A DNA stretch of 64,000 nucleotides from Shewanella schlegeliana. GTDB taxonomy: Bacteria; Pseudomonadota; Gammaproteobacteria; Enterobacterales; Shewanellaceae. The translations under genes and the position numbers were made by a program. The stretch covers positions 124,001-188,000 of the forward strand of contig NZ_JAESVD010000003.1 of the NCBI RefSeq assembly GCF_016765635.1, in the 5' to 3' direction. How positions within the stretch are numbered: the first letter of the stretch is position 1; each line of letters starts with the position of its first letter. Below the pieces are notes generated by a model that was given only the letters and a program-made list of their open reading frames with translations, was not told the DNA's origin and did no database searches. Positions 8,053 to 19,769 of the stretch are shown here, one piece after another.

Positions 8053-9849
8053 TTAGTAAACGTCTTTTTGATAGCGCTTGGCCGCTCTTAGCTCTTCTAG
8101 GTATTGGGCAGCTTGCTCTTCGCTCTTACCACCGTGTTGCACCACCACATCGAGCAGTGCTTGGTGAACATCTTTAGCCATACGCTCAGCGTCACCACAA
8201 ATATAAAGATGTGCGCCAGACTCTAACCACTGCCACAAGGCATCACCCTGCTCAGTAATCTTGTGCTGTACATAGATCTTATGCTCTTGGTCACGAGAGA
8301 AGGCTAAGTCGATACGAGATAGCTCGCCACCTTGTAAATATTGTTGCCACTCAGTTTGATAGAGGAAGTCTTGCTCAAAGTGGGGGTTGCCGAAAAACAA
8401 CCAAGTATTGCCCTGTGCGCCTTGGGCTGCGCGCTCCTGCATAAAGGCTCTAAAGGGGGCGACACCGGTACCTGGCCCAACCATGATCACAGGTGTCTCT
8501 GGATTTTCAGGTAGGCGGAAGTGCTTATTAGGCTCCACATAAACCTGCACCTCTTGACCCTCTTGCGCACTTGCTAAGAACTGAGATGCACCACCAAAGC
8601 GGGTAACACCGTCACGCACCTCTTCAACCAGCGCCACGGTCAAATGCACCTCTGATTCCACTTCACTCTGACTCGATGCGATAGAGTAGAGTCTTGGGGT
8701 AATACCACGCAGCAAGGCAACAAACTGCTCTGCAGTCACCTTAGCCGGATACTGACGAACTAAGTCAGCCACTTGATTGTTATTCACATACTCGCGGGTC
8801 AGAGCTTTATCGGCGCTGATAGCCTGTAAATCGGCATTTTGGCTTAGCTCGGCCCAACCTGTGACTAAGCCTGGGTAGAGCTGGGTCAGCTCCTTCTTAT
8901 TGGTTAGCGCTTCACGCAGACTCAAGCTATCACCGCCGACTGAAACCGACTCATCACCATCAAGCTCTAGCACTTGCAGCAACTCTGAGACGAGTGCTTG
9001 CGAGTTAGTAAACCACACACCTAGGGCATCACCCGCCTGATAGCTTATTCCTGACTCGCCTAGTTCAATTTCAACATGACGAATATCTCTGTCAGAATCA
9101 CGACCTGTCAGTTTCTGACTAACGAGTAGTTCAGCGGTATAAGGTTTTTGCTTGGTGTAATTTGAGCTTGATGCCTGAGAGCTAGCAATAGAAACCACAC
9201 TGGCTCCGGCGCTTTGTACTAATGGCTTAACCGCTTCAAGCACATCGGCTTGCCACTGCTGGGCTTGGGCCTGATAGTCAACATCACACTCTGCTAGAGG
9301 TGCAATAGATTTAGCACCTAACGCATTGAGGCGTGCTTCGAAATCTTTACCGGTTTGGCAGAAAAACTCATAGCTTGAATCCCCCAGCGCCAACACTGAG
9401 TAATTAAGGTTATCCAGTTTAGGAGCTCGCTTAGAACTTAAGAACTTATGCAGTTCGATGGCATCATCGGGGGCATCACCCTCACCATGAGTGCTAACCA
9501 CCAACAGAAGCAGACTCTCCTGCTTAAGCTGACGCGTCTTATAATCGGCCATAGAAACAAGATTTACCGCATAGCCCTGTGCCTGCGCCTTCCCGGCAAG
9601 CTCGGTTGCTATGCCTCTGCCATTACCAGTCTGGCTACCATAGAGGATAGTGATGGTTTGCTCAGCCCCAACCTGAGCGCTTGCCCCGGTTTGAGGTAAC
9701 CCTGCGACTCCCTGTTCAGATGTTGCAGCAAGATAGCCGCTTACCCAAGCAAGTTGCACGGCATTCAGCTCTGCAGTGAGCTGCTTTAACTTATCGACTT
9801 GGCCTGCAGAAAGCGGCGAAGCGAGTGATGAAAGCTCTTTTAACAACAT
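8053..9849 (-). CDS. cysJ: sulfite reductase [NADPH] flavoprotein alpha subunit
   Basis: A 598-residue diflavin reductase that passes electrons from NADPH through FAD and FMN to CysI. Order of domains: N-terminal helix, flavodoxin domain with the FMN loop YGSQTGNG near residue 70, FAD domain with RLYSIASS and the G-G-A-S-Q-F segment, and the NADPH domain with GPGTGVAPFRAF. It ends in the usual aromatic tail (KDVY). First gene of the cysJIH operon. It is divergent from pntAA across 344 bp, where a CysB-controlled promoter would be expected, though I could not identify a site. Confidence 0.97.
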   Translation of the reverse strand: MLLKELSSLASPLSAGQVDKLKQLTAELNAVQLAWVSGYLAATSEQGVAGLPQTGASAQVGAEQTITILYGSQTGNGRGIATELAGKAQAQGYAVNLVSMADYKTRQLKQESLLLLVVSTHGEGDAPDDAIELHKFLSSKRAPKLDNLNYSVLALGDSSYEFFCQTGKDFEARLNALGAKSIAPLAECDVDYQAQAQQWQADVLEAVKPLVQSAGASVVSIASSQASSSNYTKQKPYTAELLVSQKLTGRDSDRDIRHVEIELGESGISYQAGDALGVWFTNSQALVSELLQVLELDGDESVSVGGDSLSLREALTNKKELTQLYPGLVTGWAELSQNADLQAISADKALTREYVNNNQVADLVRQYPAKVTAEQFVALLRGITPRLYSIASSQSEVESEVHLTVALVEEVRDGVTRFGGASQFLASAQEGQEVQVYVEPNKHFRLPENPETPVIMVGPGTGVAPFRAFMQERAAQGAQGNTWLFFGNPHFEQDFLYQTEWQQYLQGGELSRIDLAFSRDQEHKIYVQHKITEQGDALWQWLESGAHLYICGDAERMAKDVHQALLDVVVQHGGKSEEQAAQYLEELRAAKRYQKDVY

Positions 9850-10193
9850 AGAAACGGCCCTGTATCAATTTAATGTTGCTCAGCTTAGCCCCTCCTTAAA
9901 TATTAAAAAAAGAATAAAAGATAATTTTTAATTCGATTTAGGAATATACAAAGTTCAAAAATTAAGCTACAAAAGTAAGTGGTAACTCAAATAGTGCTTA
10001 TGCAATAGGGTTTGTTAGTGCAAACTCCTATTAAAAAGTGTGGCACAGCGCAAACTTTTCAGTCTGACCAGCTCGGAAAATACCATATTGAAAAATATAC
10101 GCTTGTGTCTAAATCTAGAGTCGCCACAATAAGCAACCAAACAAATAATCGACATCAATCCCTACGAATGTCCCAACAGAGAGGTTTACCTTT
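9850..10193. other. divergent promoter region cysJ / pntAA
   Basis: 344 bp between divergent operons, AT-rich near cysJ. An imperfect inverted repeat (10005-10031, ATAGGGTTTG paired with CAAACtCCTAT, one bulge) lies 160 bp before pntAA and could be a leader structure or operator. No convincing gene. Confidence 0.5.
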
Positions 10194-11372
10194 GTGAAGC
10201 TAGGTCTACCCAAAGAGAGTTATGCTAGTGAAAGTCGCGTTGCGATTATTCCGGCCAATGTGACTCGACTACTTAAAATTAACCTACAAGTTCTTGTTGA
10301 AAGTGGCGCTGGTAGTAATGCTGGTTTTACCGATGAAGACTATATTCAGGCAGGCGCAACCATAGTGTCTCGTGAACAGGTCTTAAGCGATGCGGACATC
10401 ATTACCCTAGTGAACGCCAAAGATGAGCAACTAAACGAAATCAAGTCCAAGCTCAAGCCACAGCAAATCGTGATCGGCATGATGGATCCACTGGCGCACC
10501 CTGAAAATGCCCAAACATTTGCAGAAACAGGCGCCACAGCCATAGCCCTTGAACTTGTACCGCGGATCACCCGCGCCCAGAGCATGGATATCCTTTCTTC
10601 AATGGCGACAATCGCTGGCTATAAGGCGGTATTACTCGCTGCCCATAAGGCGCCGCGATTATTCCCAATGATGATGACGGCGGCAGGTACTTTAAAGCCT
10701 GCACGTGCCTTTATCATGGGTGTCGGTGTTGCCGGACTGCAAGCCTGTGCGACCGCTAAGCGTTTAGGCGCTGTCGTTGAGGCCTATGATATTCGCCCTG
10801 CGGCTCGAGAGCAGATCATCTCTGTCGGTGCTAAACCGGTTGAGCTCGACCTAGAAGCTGAAAACACAGAAACCAAAGGCGGTTATGCCACCGAACAGTC
10901 TGATGATTTCCTCAAACGTCAGCAACAAGCGATGGCTAACGTGCTTGCTCAGCAAGATATCGTGATCACTACCGCTGCCATCCCAGGTCGTAAGGCACCA
11001 ATCCTTATCACCAAAGAGATGGTAGATGGCATGAAGAACGGCACCATTATTGTCGATCTTGCGGCTGAAACTGGCGGTAACTGTGAACTGACCGAGCTAG
11101 ATAAAGAGGTGGTTTACAACGGCGTGACCATACTCGGACCATCAAATGTGCCTGGCAGCGCGGCAAATCATGCCAGCCAGATGTACGGCACCAACATCGA
11201 AAACTTACTGAAATTACTTGTCAGCAAAGAGGGCGAGCTTAATCTCGACTTTGACGATGAGATTTTTAAAGACACGGTTGTCGCCCACAGAGGTGAAGTC
11301 GTAAGCGCACGTTTACGAGAGCTTTTAGGCCTACCTTCTCTCGAAGCCGAAACGTCATCGGAGGCTAAATAA
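10194..11372 (+). CDS. pntA: NAD(P) transhydrogenase subunit alpha, part 1 (domain I)
   Basis: A 392-residue NAD(H)-binding subunit of the proton-translocating transhydrogenase. It begins KLGLPKESYASESRVAIIP as in alanine dehydrogenase/PntA proteins and holds the Rossmann glycine motif GVGVAGLQA near residue 180. It ends before the membrane segments of the one-piece E. coli PntA, so the alpha subunit is split here and the membrane part is the next gene. The start is GTG with GAGAGG upstream. The stop overlaps the next ATG (TAATG). The complex makes NADPH from NADH using the proton gradient. Confidence 0.93.
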   Translation: MKLGLPKESYASESRVAIIPANVTRLLKINLQVLVESGAGSNAGFTDEDYIQAGATIVSREQVLSDADIITLVNAKDEQLNEIKSKLKPQQIVIGMMDPLAHPENAQTFAETGATAIALELVPRITRAQSMDILSSMATIAGYKAVLLAAHKAPRLFPMMMTAAGTLKPARAFIMGVGVAGLQACATAKRLGAVVEAYDIRPAAREQIISVGAKPVELDLEAENTETKGGYATEQSDDFLKRQQQAMANVLAQQDIVITTAAIPGRKAPILITKEMVDGMKNGTIIVDLAAETGGNCELTELDKEVVYNGVTILGPSNVPGSAANHASQMYGTNIENLLKLLVSKEGELNLDFDDEIFKDTVVAHRGEVVSARLRELLGLPSLEAETSSEAK

Positions 11373-11647
11373 TGGAAATTCTACTGTTACTGACCCTATT
11401 CGTGGTTGCTGTGTTCTTAGGCGTGGAGATGATCACCAAGGTGCCGCCGACTCTACACACGCCTTTGATGTCAGGTTCCAATGCGATCTCAGGGATCTCG
11501 CTTGTGGGTGCGCTGTTATCAGCGGGCTCTGGCGCCGGTATTTGGGTCAACGTATTAGGCTTTATAGCCGTGGTACTTGCCACTATCAACGTTGTGGGCG
11601 GTTACATGGTAACCAACCGCATGCTAGCCATGTTTAAAAGGAAATAA
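11372..11647 (+). CDS. NAD(P) transhydrogenase subunit alpha, part 2 (membrane)
   Basis: A 91-residue membrane protein with about three transmembrane helices, equal to the C-terminal membrane part of E. coli PntA (often called PntAB or PntA2). It begins in a TAATG overlap with the domain I gene, which indicates translational coupling, and is 6 bp before pntB. Confidence 0.92.
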   Translation: MEILLLLTLFVVAVFLGVEMITKVPPTLHTPLMSGSNAISGISLVGALLSAGSGAGIWVNVLGFIAVVLATINVVGGYMVTNRMLAMFKRK

Positions 11648-11653
11648 GCCACT

Positions 11654-13036
<1,383 letters not shown>

Positions 13037-13054
13037 GCTTAAATGCTAAAAATA

Positions 13055-13085
13055 GAAAAGGTCGCTAATGCGGCCTTTTCTTTTT
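13055..13085 (+). terminator. intrinsic terminator of the pnt operon
   Basis: An 11-bp stem with one G-U pair (GAAAAGGTCGC / GCGGCCTTTTC), loop TAAT, followed by TTTTT. Confidence 0.9.
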
Positions 13086-13196
13086 ACGCAACACGAGTAT
13101 TAAGCTCTATTTAACCCATCCATGTTAAAACTATGTAATTCATGGTTAAAAACCAGTACTCTAGATCCCAGTACCCCGCGCTAAAAGAAAAACAAT

Positions 13197-14585
13197 ATGA
13201 CTCTCAAGATACTTACACCACTGTCTCTTAGCCTACTCTTGCTCGCTCCATTTTCAACTCTACAGGCCGCAGGCAGTAGCGAGTCCGACACCAAGATGCC
13301 TCCACCTCCCGTTCAGCTGAATGAAGAGGTTATTGAAGAGCCAGCCGCCCAGTGGAGTGATAACTGGGGCATAGGCATTGGTATGCGCCGCGGCGATATT
13401 CCCTACGCCACCGAAGAAGATGAGGTCTATGACACCCTGCCTTTAATCTACTTTGAAAATGACTATTTCTACATTAATGGCATGGAAGCGGCAGGCCATA
13501 TCTGGAAAAACGACAATCATCAAATCAACCTCTACACCCGCTTTCGTTTTGTCGATATCCCCAAGGAGTTGCAAAACGAATCCCAGTCACAAGCTTTTGA
13601 TTTTGGCCTGCAATACCGTTTCGTAAAAGATGAGTGGGACTTTGACTTAGCCTTTCTATCAGACTCCAATAAACGCAGTTACGGTTACAGCCGCACTCAA
13701 TACACTTGGGAGTCTGGGGACTGGAGGATCAAGCCTTATGCAGAATTTCAGTGGAAAAGCGCCGACTTTAACAATTATTACTATGGCTTAGAGCAGTACG
13801 AAATCGGTGGCGGCGTGGACTTTAATACAGGCGTCAAAGCGCGCTACCACGTGTTCAGTAACTTGTATCTACTGGGGCAGTTTGGCGTAGGCCGTCTCGA
13901 AGATGACGTCTACAATTTGCCAACCATAAATAACCGCTTTCAATATGAGTCCTTCCTCGGCTTCGGATTCTATCCCGAGCCCAATACCAAAAAATACTCG
14001 GCACAAGCTGCAGCAACTAAGCGTAAAGAGGGCAGTGAATTCCTACGTATTGCTCATGGCTGGGCGACACCGTCAAACCTAAATGCCATCTTAAAGTGGC
14101 AGACCAAGACCGACCCTTACAACAACCAGATGACCTCGGCATTTTATGGTACTCAGCTGACCGATAGCCTGTTTAACTTCCCAATCGATCTGTACCTGAC
14201 ACCTGGTTTAGTTTGGCACCATGATTCAGAGGTGCAAGAGGATATTGCCGAGGCGGTAATTGCGGTGAAGGCGTTTTACACCTTCGAGCTAGGACCGCGC
14301 TTTAGACTCGGTGTTGCAGAAGGTCTGTCTTACGTTAGTAATGTCACTCATATCGAAGGTAGTGAACTGGATCAAAAAGACTACAAGCCCTCTAAGCTAC
14401 TTAATTACTTAGACTTCTCACTCGACGTTAACGTGGGGGATGTTTTTAACTCGGCGAAATTTGACAACATGTGGTTTGGTTACAGCATTCACCATAGATC
14501 GGGGATCTTCGAGTCTAGCTCCGCCTTTGGCCGCATTAGCGGCGGCAGTAACTACCAGACCGTTTACCTGCAGTGGCACTTCTAA
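13197..14585 (+). CDS. MipA/OmpV-family outer membrane protein with an extra C-terminal beta domain
   Basis: A 462-residue exported protein with a signal peptide (first ~25 residues) and a short proline-rich linker. Residues ~45-260 look like MipA/OmpV: a W-G-I-G-I-G-M-R-R-G-D start, alternating aromatic strands, and Y-x-N-D-Y-F-Y-I-N-G. MipA/OmpV proteins are usually ~250 residues. The second half (EFLRIAHGWATPSN to a final Y-L-Q-W-H-F) is another beta-strand-rich segment with a terminal Phe as in outer-membrane barrels. Its H-H-R-S-G near the end recalls the His-Ser of PagL-type lipid A deacylases, but that is a guess. Monocistronic, with a terminator shared with the convergent tetR gene. 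Confidence 0.7.
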   Translation: MTLKILTPLSLSLLLLAPFSTLQAAGSSESDTKMPPPPVQLNEEVIEEPAAQWSDNWGIGIGMRRGDIPYATEEDEVYDTLPLIYFENDYFYINGMEAAGHIWKNDNHQINLYTRFRFVDIPKELQNESQSQAFDFGLQYRFVKDEWDFDLAFLSDSNKRSYGYSRTQYTWESGDWRIKPYAEFQWKSADFNNYYYGLEQYEIGGGVDFNTGVKARYHVFSNLYLLGQFGVGRLEDDVYNLPTINNRFQYESFLGFGFYPEPNTKKYSAQAAATKRKEGSEFLRIAHGWATPSNLNAILKWQTKTDPYNNQMTSAFYGTQLTDSLFNFPIDLYLTPGLVWHHDSEVQEDIAEAVIAVKAFYTFELGPRFRLGVAEGLSYVSNVTHIEGSELDQKDYKPSKLLNYLDFSLDVNVGDVFNSAKFDNMWFGYSIHHRSGIFESSSAFGRISGGSNYQTVYLQWHF

Positions 14586-14603
14586 TACCAACGACAAGCT
14601 AAC

Positions 14604-14642
14604 AAAAAGCCTGTTATTTATCGCTAAATAACAGGCTTTTTT
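14604..14642. terminator. bidirectional terminator
   Basis: A perfect 17-bp stem (AAAAAGCCTGTTATTTA and its complement) with loop TCGC, ending in a T-run on either strand. It reaches the stop codon of the convergent tetR gene. Confidence 0.92.
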
Positions 14643-15114
14643 AATGACTCTCTGCGGGGTGATTACATAAGGCTAAGGCGCTCTGCCCCACCAAAGCATT
14701 GACGAGTAAACGTCCTTGCTCGCCGAGTTCACTAAGCGCCCTCTCACTCGCCAATGTAATGGCTCTATAGCGACTCACGTTCACCTGCTTTGAGCCACAG
14801 ATAGAGAAATATAGCCGAATGATGGCGATAAAATGTGGCTGCTTTAAAGATACTTTCCAAGAAGTTTGCAAGGACTGGATACAGGAGAAATCGAGACGGT
14901 CGATAAACAGGTTAGCGATACGGCTATCTAGCTGTGTTAGAAAGTCGACCTTATAGGGGAAATGGTGACTGATCCCGGTGCGGCTAATGCCCGTGGCCTC
15001 AGATAGTGTCGTATAAGACATGGCATCATAGCCAAGCTCTAAGATCTGCTTCATCGCCTCATCAAGGATCTGCTGCACCGTTTGCTCGGTTTGGACTTTA
15101 GAACGCTTCGCCAT
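14641..15114 (-). CDS. TetR-family transcriptional regulator
   Basis: A 157-residue protein. Residues ~10-57 are a TetR DNA-binding domain: Q-I-L-D-E-A-M-K-Q-I-L-E-L-G-Y-D, then the turn T-T-L-S-E-A-T-G-I-S-R-T-G-I-S-H-H-F-P-Y-K. The ligand domain is shorter than usual (~100 residues), so dimer and ligand binding may differ. The stop lies within the shared terminator. The next gene upstream on this strand is 164 bp away. Target unknown; the neighbouring outer-membrane protein is possible. Confidence 0.8.
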   Translation of the reverse strand: MAKRSKVQTEQTVQQILDEAMKQILELGYDAMSYTTLSEATGISRTGISHHFPYKVDFLTQLDSRIANLFIDRLDFSCIQSLQTSWKVSLKQPHFIAIIRLYFSICGSKQVNVSRYRAITLASERALSELGEQGRLLVNALVGQSALALCNHPAESH

Positions 15115-15278
15115 AACTCTACTTCATTGGAATAGACATGGGCTTACTCTAACAAAAGCATTTCATGAATTCCTAAATCAATGCATTCTATTCAGCTCTC
15201 ATTCAGCTAACGCGACTCCCTCTTAATCTAGTGGAACTAGGCTGATTATTAATTGATTTAGTCTTAATTAATAGCGTG

Positions 15279-16196
15279 TTAATAGCGGCTTTCAATGTTC
15301 TCCGCCCTGTCTCGCTCCTCTGTACTCATCTGCTGTGAGCTCAGCCACTGCAATGCAGCGCTCTGCCCCATCACCTCAACCAAGGTCGGCTCAAGATAGC
15401 GCCCCAATGCAGGCTTGCGCCAATACATATAGCCAGGCAATGGCTGCACCGTGCCAGCGCCGAATGTACGCTGAATAAGGCTGGAAAACTCGTTGAGGGT
15501 GTCTGTATCGTGCGGACGTAATTTTGGCGAGATATCCGCCCAGAACTGATCGAAGCGGGCAAATTGATTTAGCTGCTCCACAGAGTAAAGCTTTAAGGCT
15601 TGAGCTAAAATAGGTACCGACCAATGGGACATAAACTCACTATCCGCCATCACGGCTAAATTACGCCTATGGTACTGCTGCCAAGCTAGCTCTAAGCTTT
15701 GAGTCTCACGTGCAATACGCCAAACTAAATACAGATCCGCCAGCCACTCGTGCTGATAAGGGCTGGTAATCGTTTGCCCCTGACCGCTTAACGCATCGAT
15801 GGCATACAGATGACCGAGTTCATGCCAGTAAGTTAATTGTGACTGTAGCTTTAACGGCAAAGAGAAGTGGCCAACGCCCCAGTTGATGGTCTGCTGGCTT
15901 GGCAACTGCTGAAAGTCAGTGACGACTAGACCTGCTATTTGACCATGACGCAACGGCAATACCATAGCGCCTCGCTGGCCTAACAACTGCTTAAATTTGT
16001 TTAGCCCAGTGGAAAGTTGATTACGGGCCGATGGCGGAAGTTGCGAGATACACCTTTCAAGCTGATGTAGCTCGCAGACAAGGGCTTGTTTAGGACCAAT
16101 ATCGGTCCATAAGCCACTTGTCATGTTTATCGCCGTGATGCTTACCCCTGTCATATATGTTGCCAAGGTAGCAGTCGCGGCGAGCGAGCTTATCAT
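15279..16196 (-). CDS. putative zinc metallopeptidase-like protein (HEXXH)
   Basis: A 305-residue protein not assigned to a family. A hydrophobic N-terminus (MISSLAATATLATYMTGVSI) could be a signal or anchor. The key feature is Y-W-HELGH near residue 140, a HEXXH zinc motif, followed about 25 residues later by H-E-W-L-A-D, where the Glu (and following Asp) fits the third ligand of gluzincin-type enzymes. The rest is helical and rich in W, L and Q. The next gene upstream, hldE, is 40 bp away on the same strand, so they may share a transcript. Activity is inferred from the motif only. Confidence 0.6.
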   Translation of the reverse strand: MISSLAATATLATYMTGVSITAINMTSGLWTDIGPKQALVCELHQLERCISQLPPSARNQLSTGLNKFKQLLGQRGAMVLPLRHGQIAGLVVTDFQQLPSQQTINWGVGHFSLPLKLQSQLTYWHELGHLYAIDALSGQGQTITSPYQHEWLADLYLVWRIARETQSLELAWQQYHRRNLAVMADSEFMSHWSVPILAQALKLYSVEQLNQFARFDQFWADISPKLRPHDTDTLNEFSSLIQRTFGAGTVQPLPGYMYWRKPALGRYLEPTLVEVMGQSAALQWLSSQQMSTEERDRAENIESRY

Positions 16197-16236
16197 TGTG
16201 GGTTATAGTCAGTAACTAGCGACTAATCATCAATGG

Positions 16237-17706
<1,470 letters not shown>

Positions 17707-17767
17707 CTAATTCTAATCGCTTTTGAGTTAGAATAATGAGTAATTTTTCAATGGATTCGAGTATTAC

Positions 17768-18694
17768 GTGGTCGAAAAAGCACAATTTTCATCTCACCTT
17801 TATCATCCCAAGTACTGGCTATTGTGGTTAGGCGTGGGCTTTATGCGCTTAACGCAGCTGTTACCACTGCGAATTCAAATGAAAATGGGTGCCGCACTTG
17901 GCCGTCTTGCCATGAAGTTAGTAAGCAAACGAGTCAAGACAGCAAAGCGTAATCTTGAGCTGTGTTTTCCCGAAATGTCTGAAACTGAGATGCAGCATCT
18001 GCTCATACAAAACTTCGAGCAAACTGGTAAAGCTATCTTCGATACCGCAAACGCCTGGTGGTGGTCTGATGAAAAAATTCAGCAGCATATGACCATCAAA
18101 GGCCAAGAATATGTAGAACAGACATTAGAGAGTGGCCAAGGGGTGATCCTGTTTGCGGTGCACTGCTTACCCCTAGAGATGGGCGCTAGAATTTTCGGCC
18201 AGTTTCAACCCGGTGTTGGTGTCTACCGCCCCCACAACAACCCATTAATGGAATATCTACAGGTTAAAGGCCGCCTACGTTCAAACAAGGCCTTAGTGCC
18301 AAAGCGCGACCTACGCCAGATGGTACGCAGCCTACGCGAACCCAGTGTGATCTGGTATACCGCCGACCAAGATTTCGGCCGCTCAAGCGCCATCTTCATC
18401 CCCTTCTTCAATGTCCCCGAAGCCGCCACTATCACTGGCGCCACGACTCTCGCCAGACTAGGTAAAGCCAAGGTATTACCTTTCTTCGTCGAACGTAATA
18501 GTGATGACACTGGCTACAATATCGAGATCCAACCACCGCTGGATAACTTCCCTGGCGAGAATGAGATTGAAGATGCCAAGCGGGGCAATAAGATCATCGA
18601 AGAGATTATTAGCCGCAATAAATCGCAGTATATGTGGTTACATAGACGGTTTAAGACAAGGCCTAATAAGGGTGATGCTTCGTTGTATAAATAG
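17768..18694 (+). CDS. lpxL: lipid A late acyltransferase (LpxL/LpxM/LpxP family)
   Basis: A 308-residue inner-membrane acyltransferase that adds a secondary acyl chain to Kdo2-lipid IVA. An N-terminal membrane segment (YWLLWLGVGFMRLTQLL) is followed by the catalytic H-x4-E as F-A-V-H-C-L-P-L-E, and later by W-Y-T-A-D-Q-D-F-G-R and M-W-L-H-R-R-F-K typical of the family. The start is GTG. Which acyl chain or position cannot be told, so the symbol is tentative among LpxL, LpxM and LpxP. It is divergent from hldE by about 100 bp. Confidence 0.88.
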   Translation: MVEKAQFSSHLYHPKYWLLWLGVGFMRLTQLLPLRIQMKMGAALGRLAMKLVSKRVKTAKRNLELCFPEMSETEMQHLLIQNFEQTGKAIFDTANAWWWSDEKIQQHMTIKGQEYVEQTLESGQGVILFAVHCLPLEMGARIFGQFQPGVGVYRPHNNPLMEYLQVKGRLRSNKALVPKRDLRQMVRSLREPSVIWYTADQDFGRSSAIFIPFFNVPEAATITGATTLARLGKAKVLPFFVERNSDDTGYNIEIQPPLDNFPGENEIEDAKRGNKIIEEIISRNKSQYMWLHRRFKTRPNKGDASLYK

Positions 18695-18715
18695 GTTCTA
18701 GTACTGAGTGTTAGC

Positions 18716-18738
18716 AGGTTCTAGGTTCTAGGTTCTAG
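18716..18738. repeat. tandem heptamer AGGTTCT x3
   Basis: Three head-to-tail copies of AGGTTCT plus AG, with a further partial copy at 18693-18699, directly after the lpxL stop. Confidence 0.85.
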
Positions 18739-18756
18739 CAAGGCTAAAGGTATCAA

Positions 18757-18975
18757 GCTGCGCCGTGACGAAGTTGTTGATCCTCATTTATTTCAAAAAT
18801 CACTATCGCCTCTGAATCGCCATCTGATTGTTATGAAGTCAGAACCTCTTTAAGTGCATGGATGCACGAAAAAGACCATGGCTCACCTAAGGCAACCTCG
18901 GCATCCCTGCCTCGCTCACGACTTTCTATTTACAAGAGCTCTTCAATAATCTCGGCAACTTCGATGGGAAAGAAT
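18757..18975 (-). repeat. dispersed intergenic repeat, copy 1 (inverted)
   Basis: Read on the minus strand it matches 34636-34790: GTTGCCGAG-x-TCATTGAAGA... at one end and GAGGATCAACAACTTCGTC at the other, with about 45 bp of extra sequence in the middle here. It fills most of the non-coding stretch between lpxL and the sigma factor gene. The minus strand also reads as a short open stretch ending E-V-A-E-I-I-E-E-L-L-stop, but no start or gene is evident. Confidence 0.7.
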
Positions 18976-19122
18976 ATTTTCTGTAAGCCAAATATATCCT
19001 TTCAGCTTTTGGTTATGGCTAAAGAGATAATCCTTTTCTAACAGATAGGAATAGCTGGACAGCCTGAGTCTTATGGACAAATGTTATCCTTATCTCCTCT
19101 TATTGCGAACAAGCTAGGCTAT

Positions 19123-19650
19123 TTAGTCTGGTGCAATCATATATTCACGGACTAACTCACGTGCGCGATGCAAGCGACTTTTGACGGCCCCCGTCGGCTC
19201 ATTTAATCGTGATGCCATTTCAGTAATTGTTAACTCCTCAAAATCTCTGAGCAATACCACTTCAAGGTAATGAATTGGCAATGATTCAAATGCCTTTATA
19301 AGTTCAACTCTTAACTCATGGTCAGAGCGATATAACAATAACTCTTCAGCGACTTCATCAGGTAAAGGTTCATGTTTGAACATTCTAGATGAGAGTTTTC
19401 GACATTCATGTTTTATCACGGTAAATAACCAAGAGGAAAAAGCTGCGGCGGCTTTAAGACCGCCAACTTTACGCGTGATAATTAACAATGATTCTTGAAC
19501 CGCATCGTCAACATCACTTGCATGGCAATGCTTATAGGCATATCGACGAGCGTCTGGCTGACAAACGGCTAACAAACTAGTTAGAGCCTTGGTGTCTCCT
19601 GTTTGTGCGGCCATAATTAAATCACTTCGGTTGTTAGCAGCTGTGCTCAT
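19123..19650 (-). CDS. ECF-type RNA polymerase sigma factor
   Basis: A 175-residue sigma-70 family protein. Region 2 (residues ~10-85) includes D-V-D-D-A-V-Q-E-S-L and the aromatic F-S-S-W-L-F-T-V-I-K-H-E-C-R-K. Region 4 (~115-170) has the helix-turn-helix L-T-I-T-E-M-A-S-R-L-N-E-P-T-G-A-V-K-S-R-L-H-R-A-R. There is no cotranscribed anti-sigma gene: the next gene on this strand, 119 bp upstream, is a four-helix membrane protein without the usual anti-sigma ZAS motif. The regulon is unknown. Confidence 0.88.
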   Translation of the reverse strand: MSTAANNRSDLIMAAQTGDTKALTSLLAVCQPDARRYAYKHCHASDVDDAVQESLLIITRKVGGLKAAAAFSSWLFTVIKHECRKLSSRMFKHEPLPDEVAEELLLYRSDHELRVELIKAFESLPIHYLEVVLLRDFEELTITEMASRLNEPTGAVKSRLHRARELVREYMIAPD

Positions 19651-19769
19651 AATTTACCCTGTTGATGGCTATACCATTGTATTAACTAGATATGATGTTA
19701 TTTATCAGTGTTACATTACAATTCGAGTATTATCACTGCCTGATATTACTGATTTTAGTTTAATAGCGC

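Noticed and set aside
10012..10197. 61-codon open frame overlapping the pntAA start
   Set aside because: It covers the pnt leader, has no ribosome binding site, and its product looks random.
18930..18975. short minus-strand open stretch ending E-V-A-E-I-I-E-E-L-L-stop within the repeat copy 1
   Set aside because: No start codon with ribosome binding site, the stretch is not kept open in copy 3, and it is better explained as part of the dispersed repeat.
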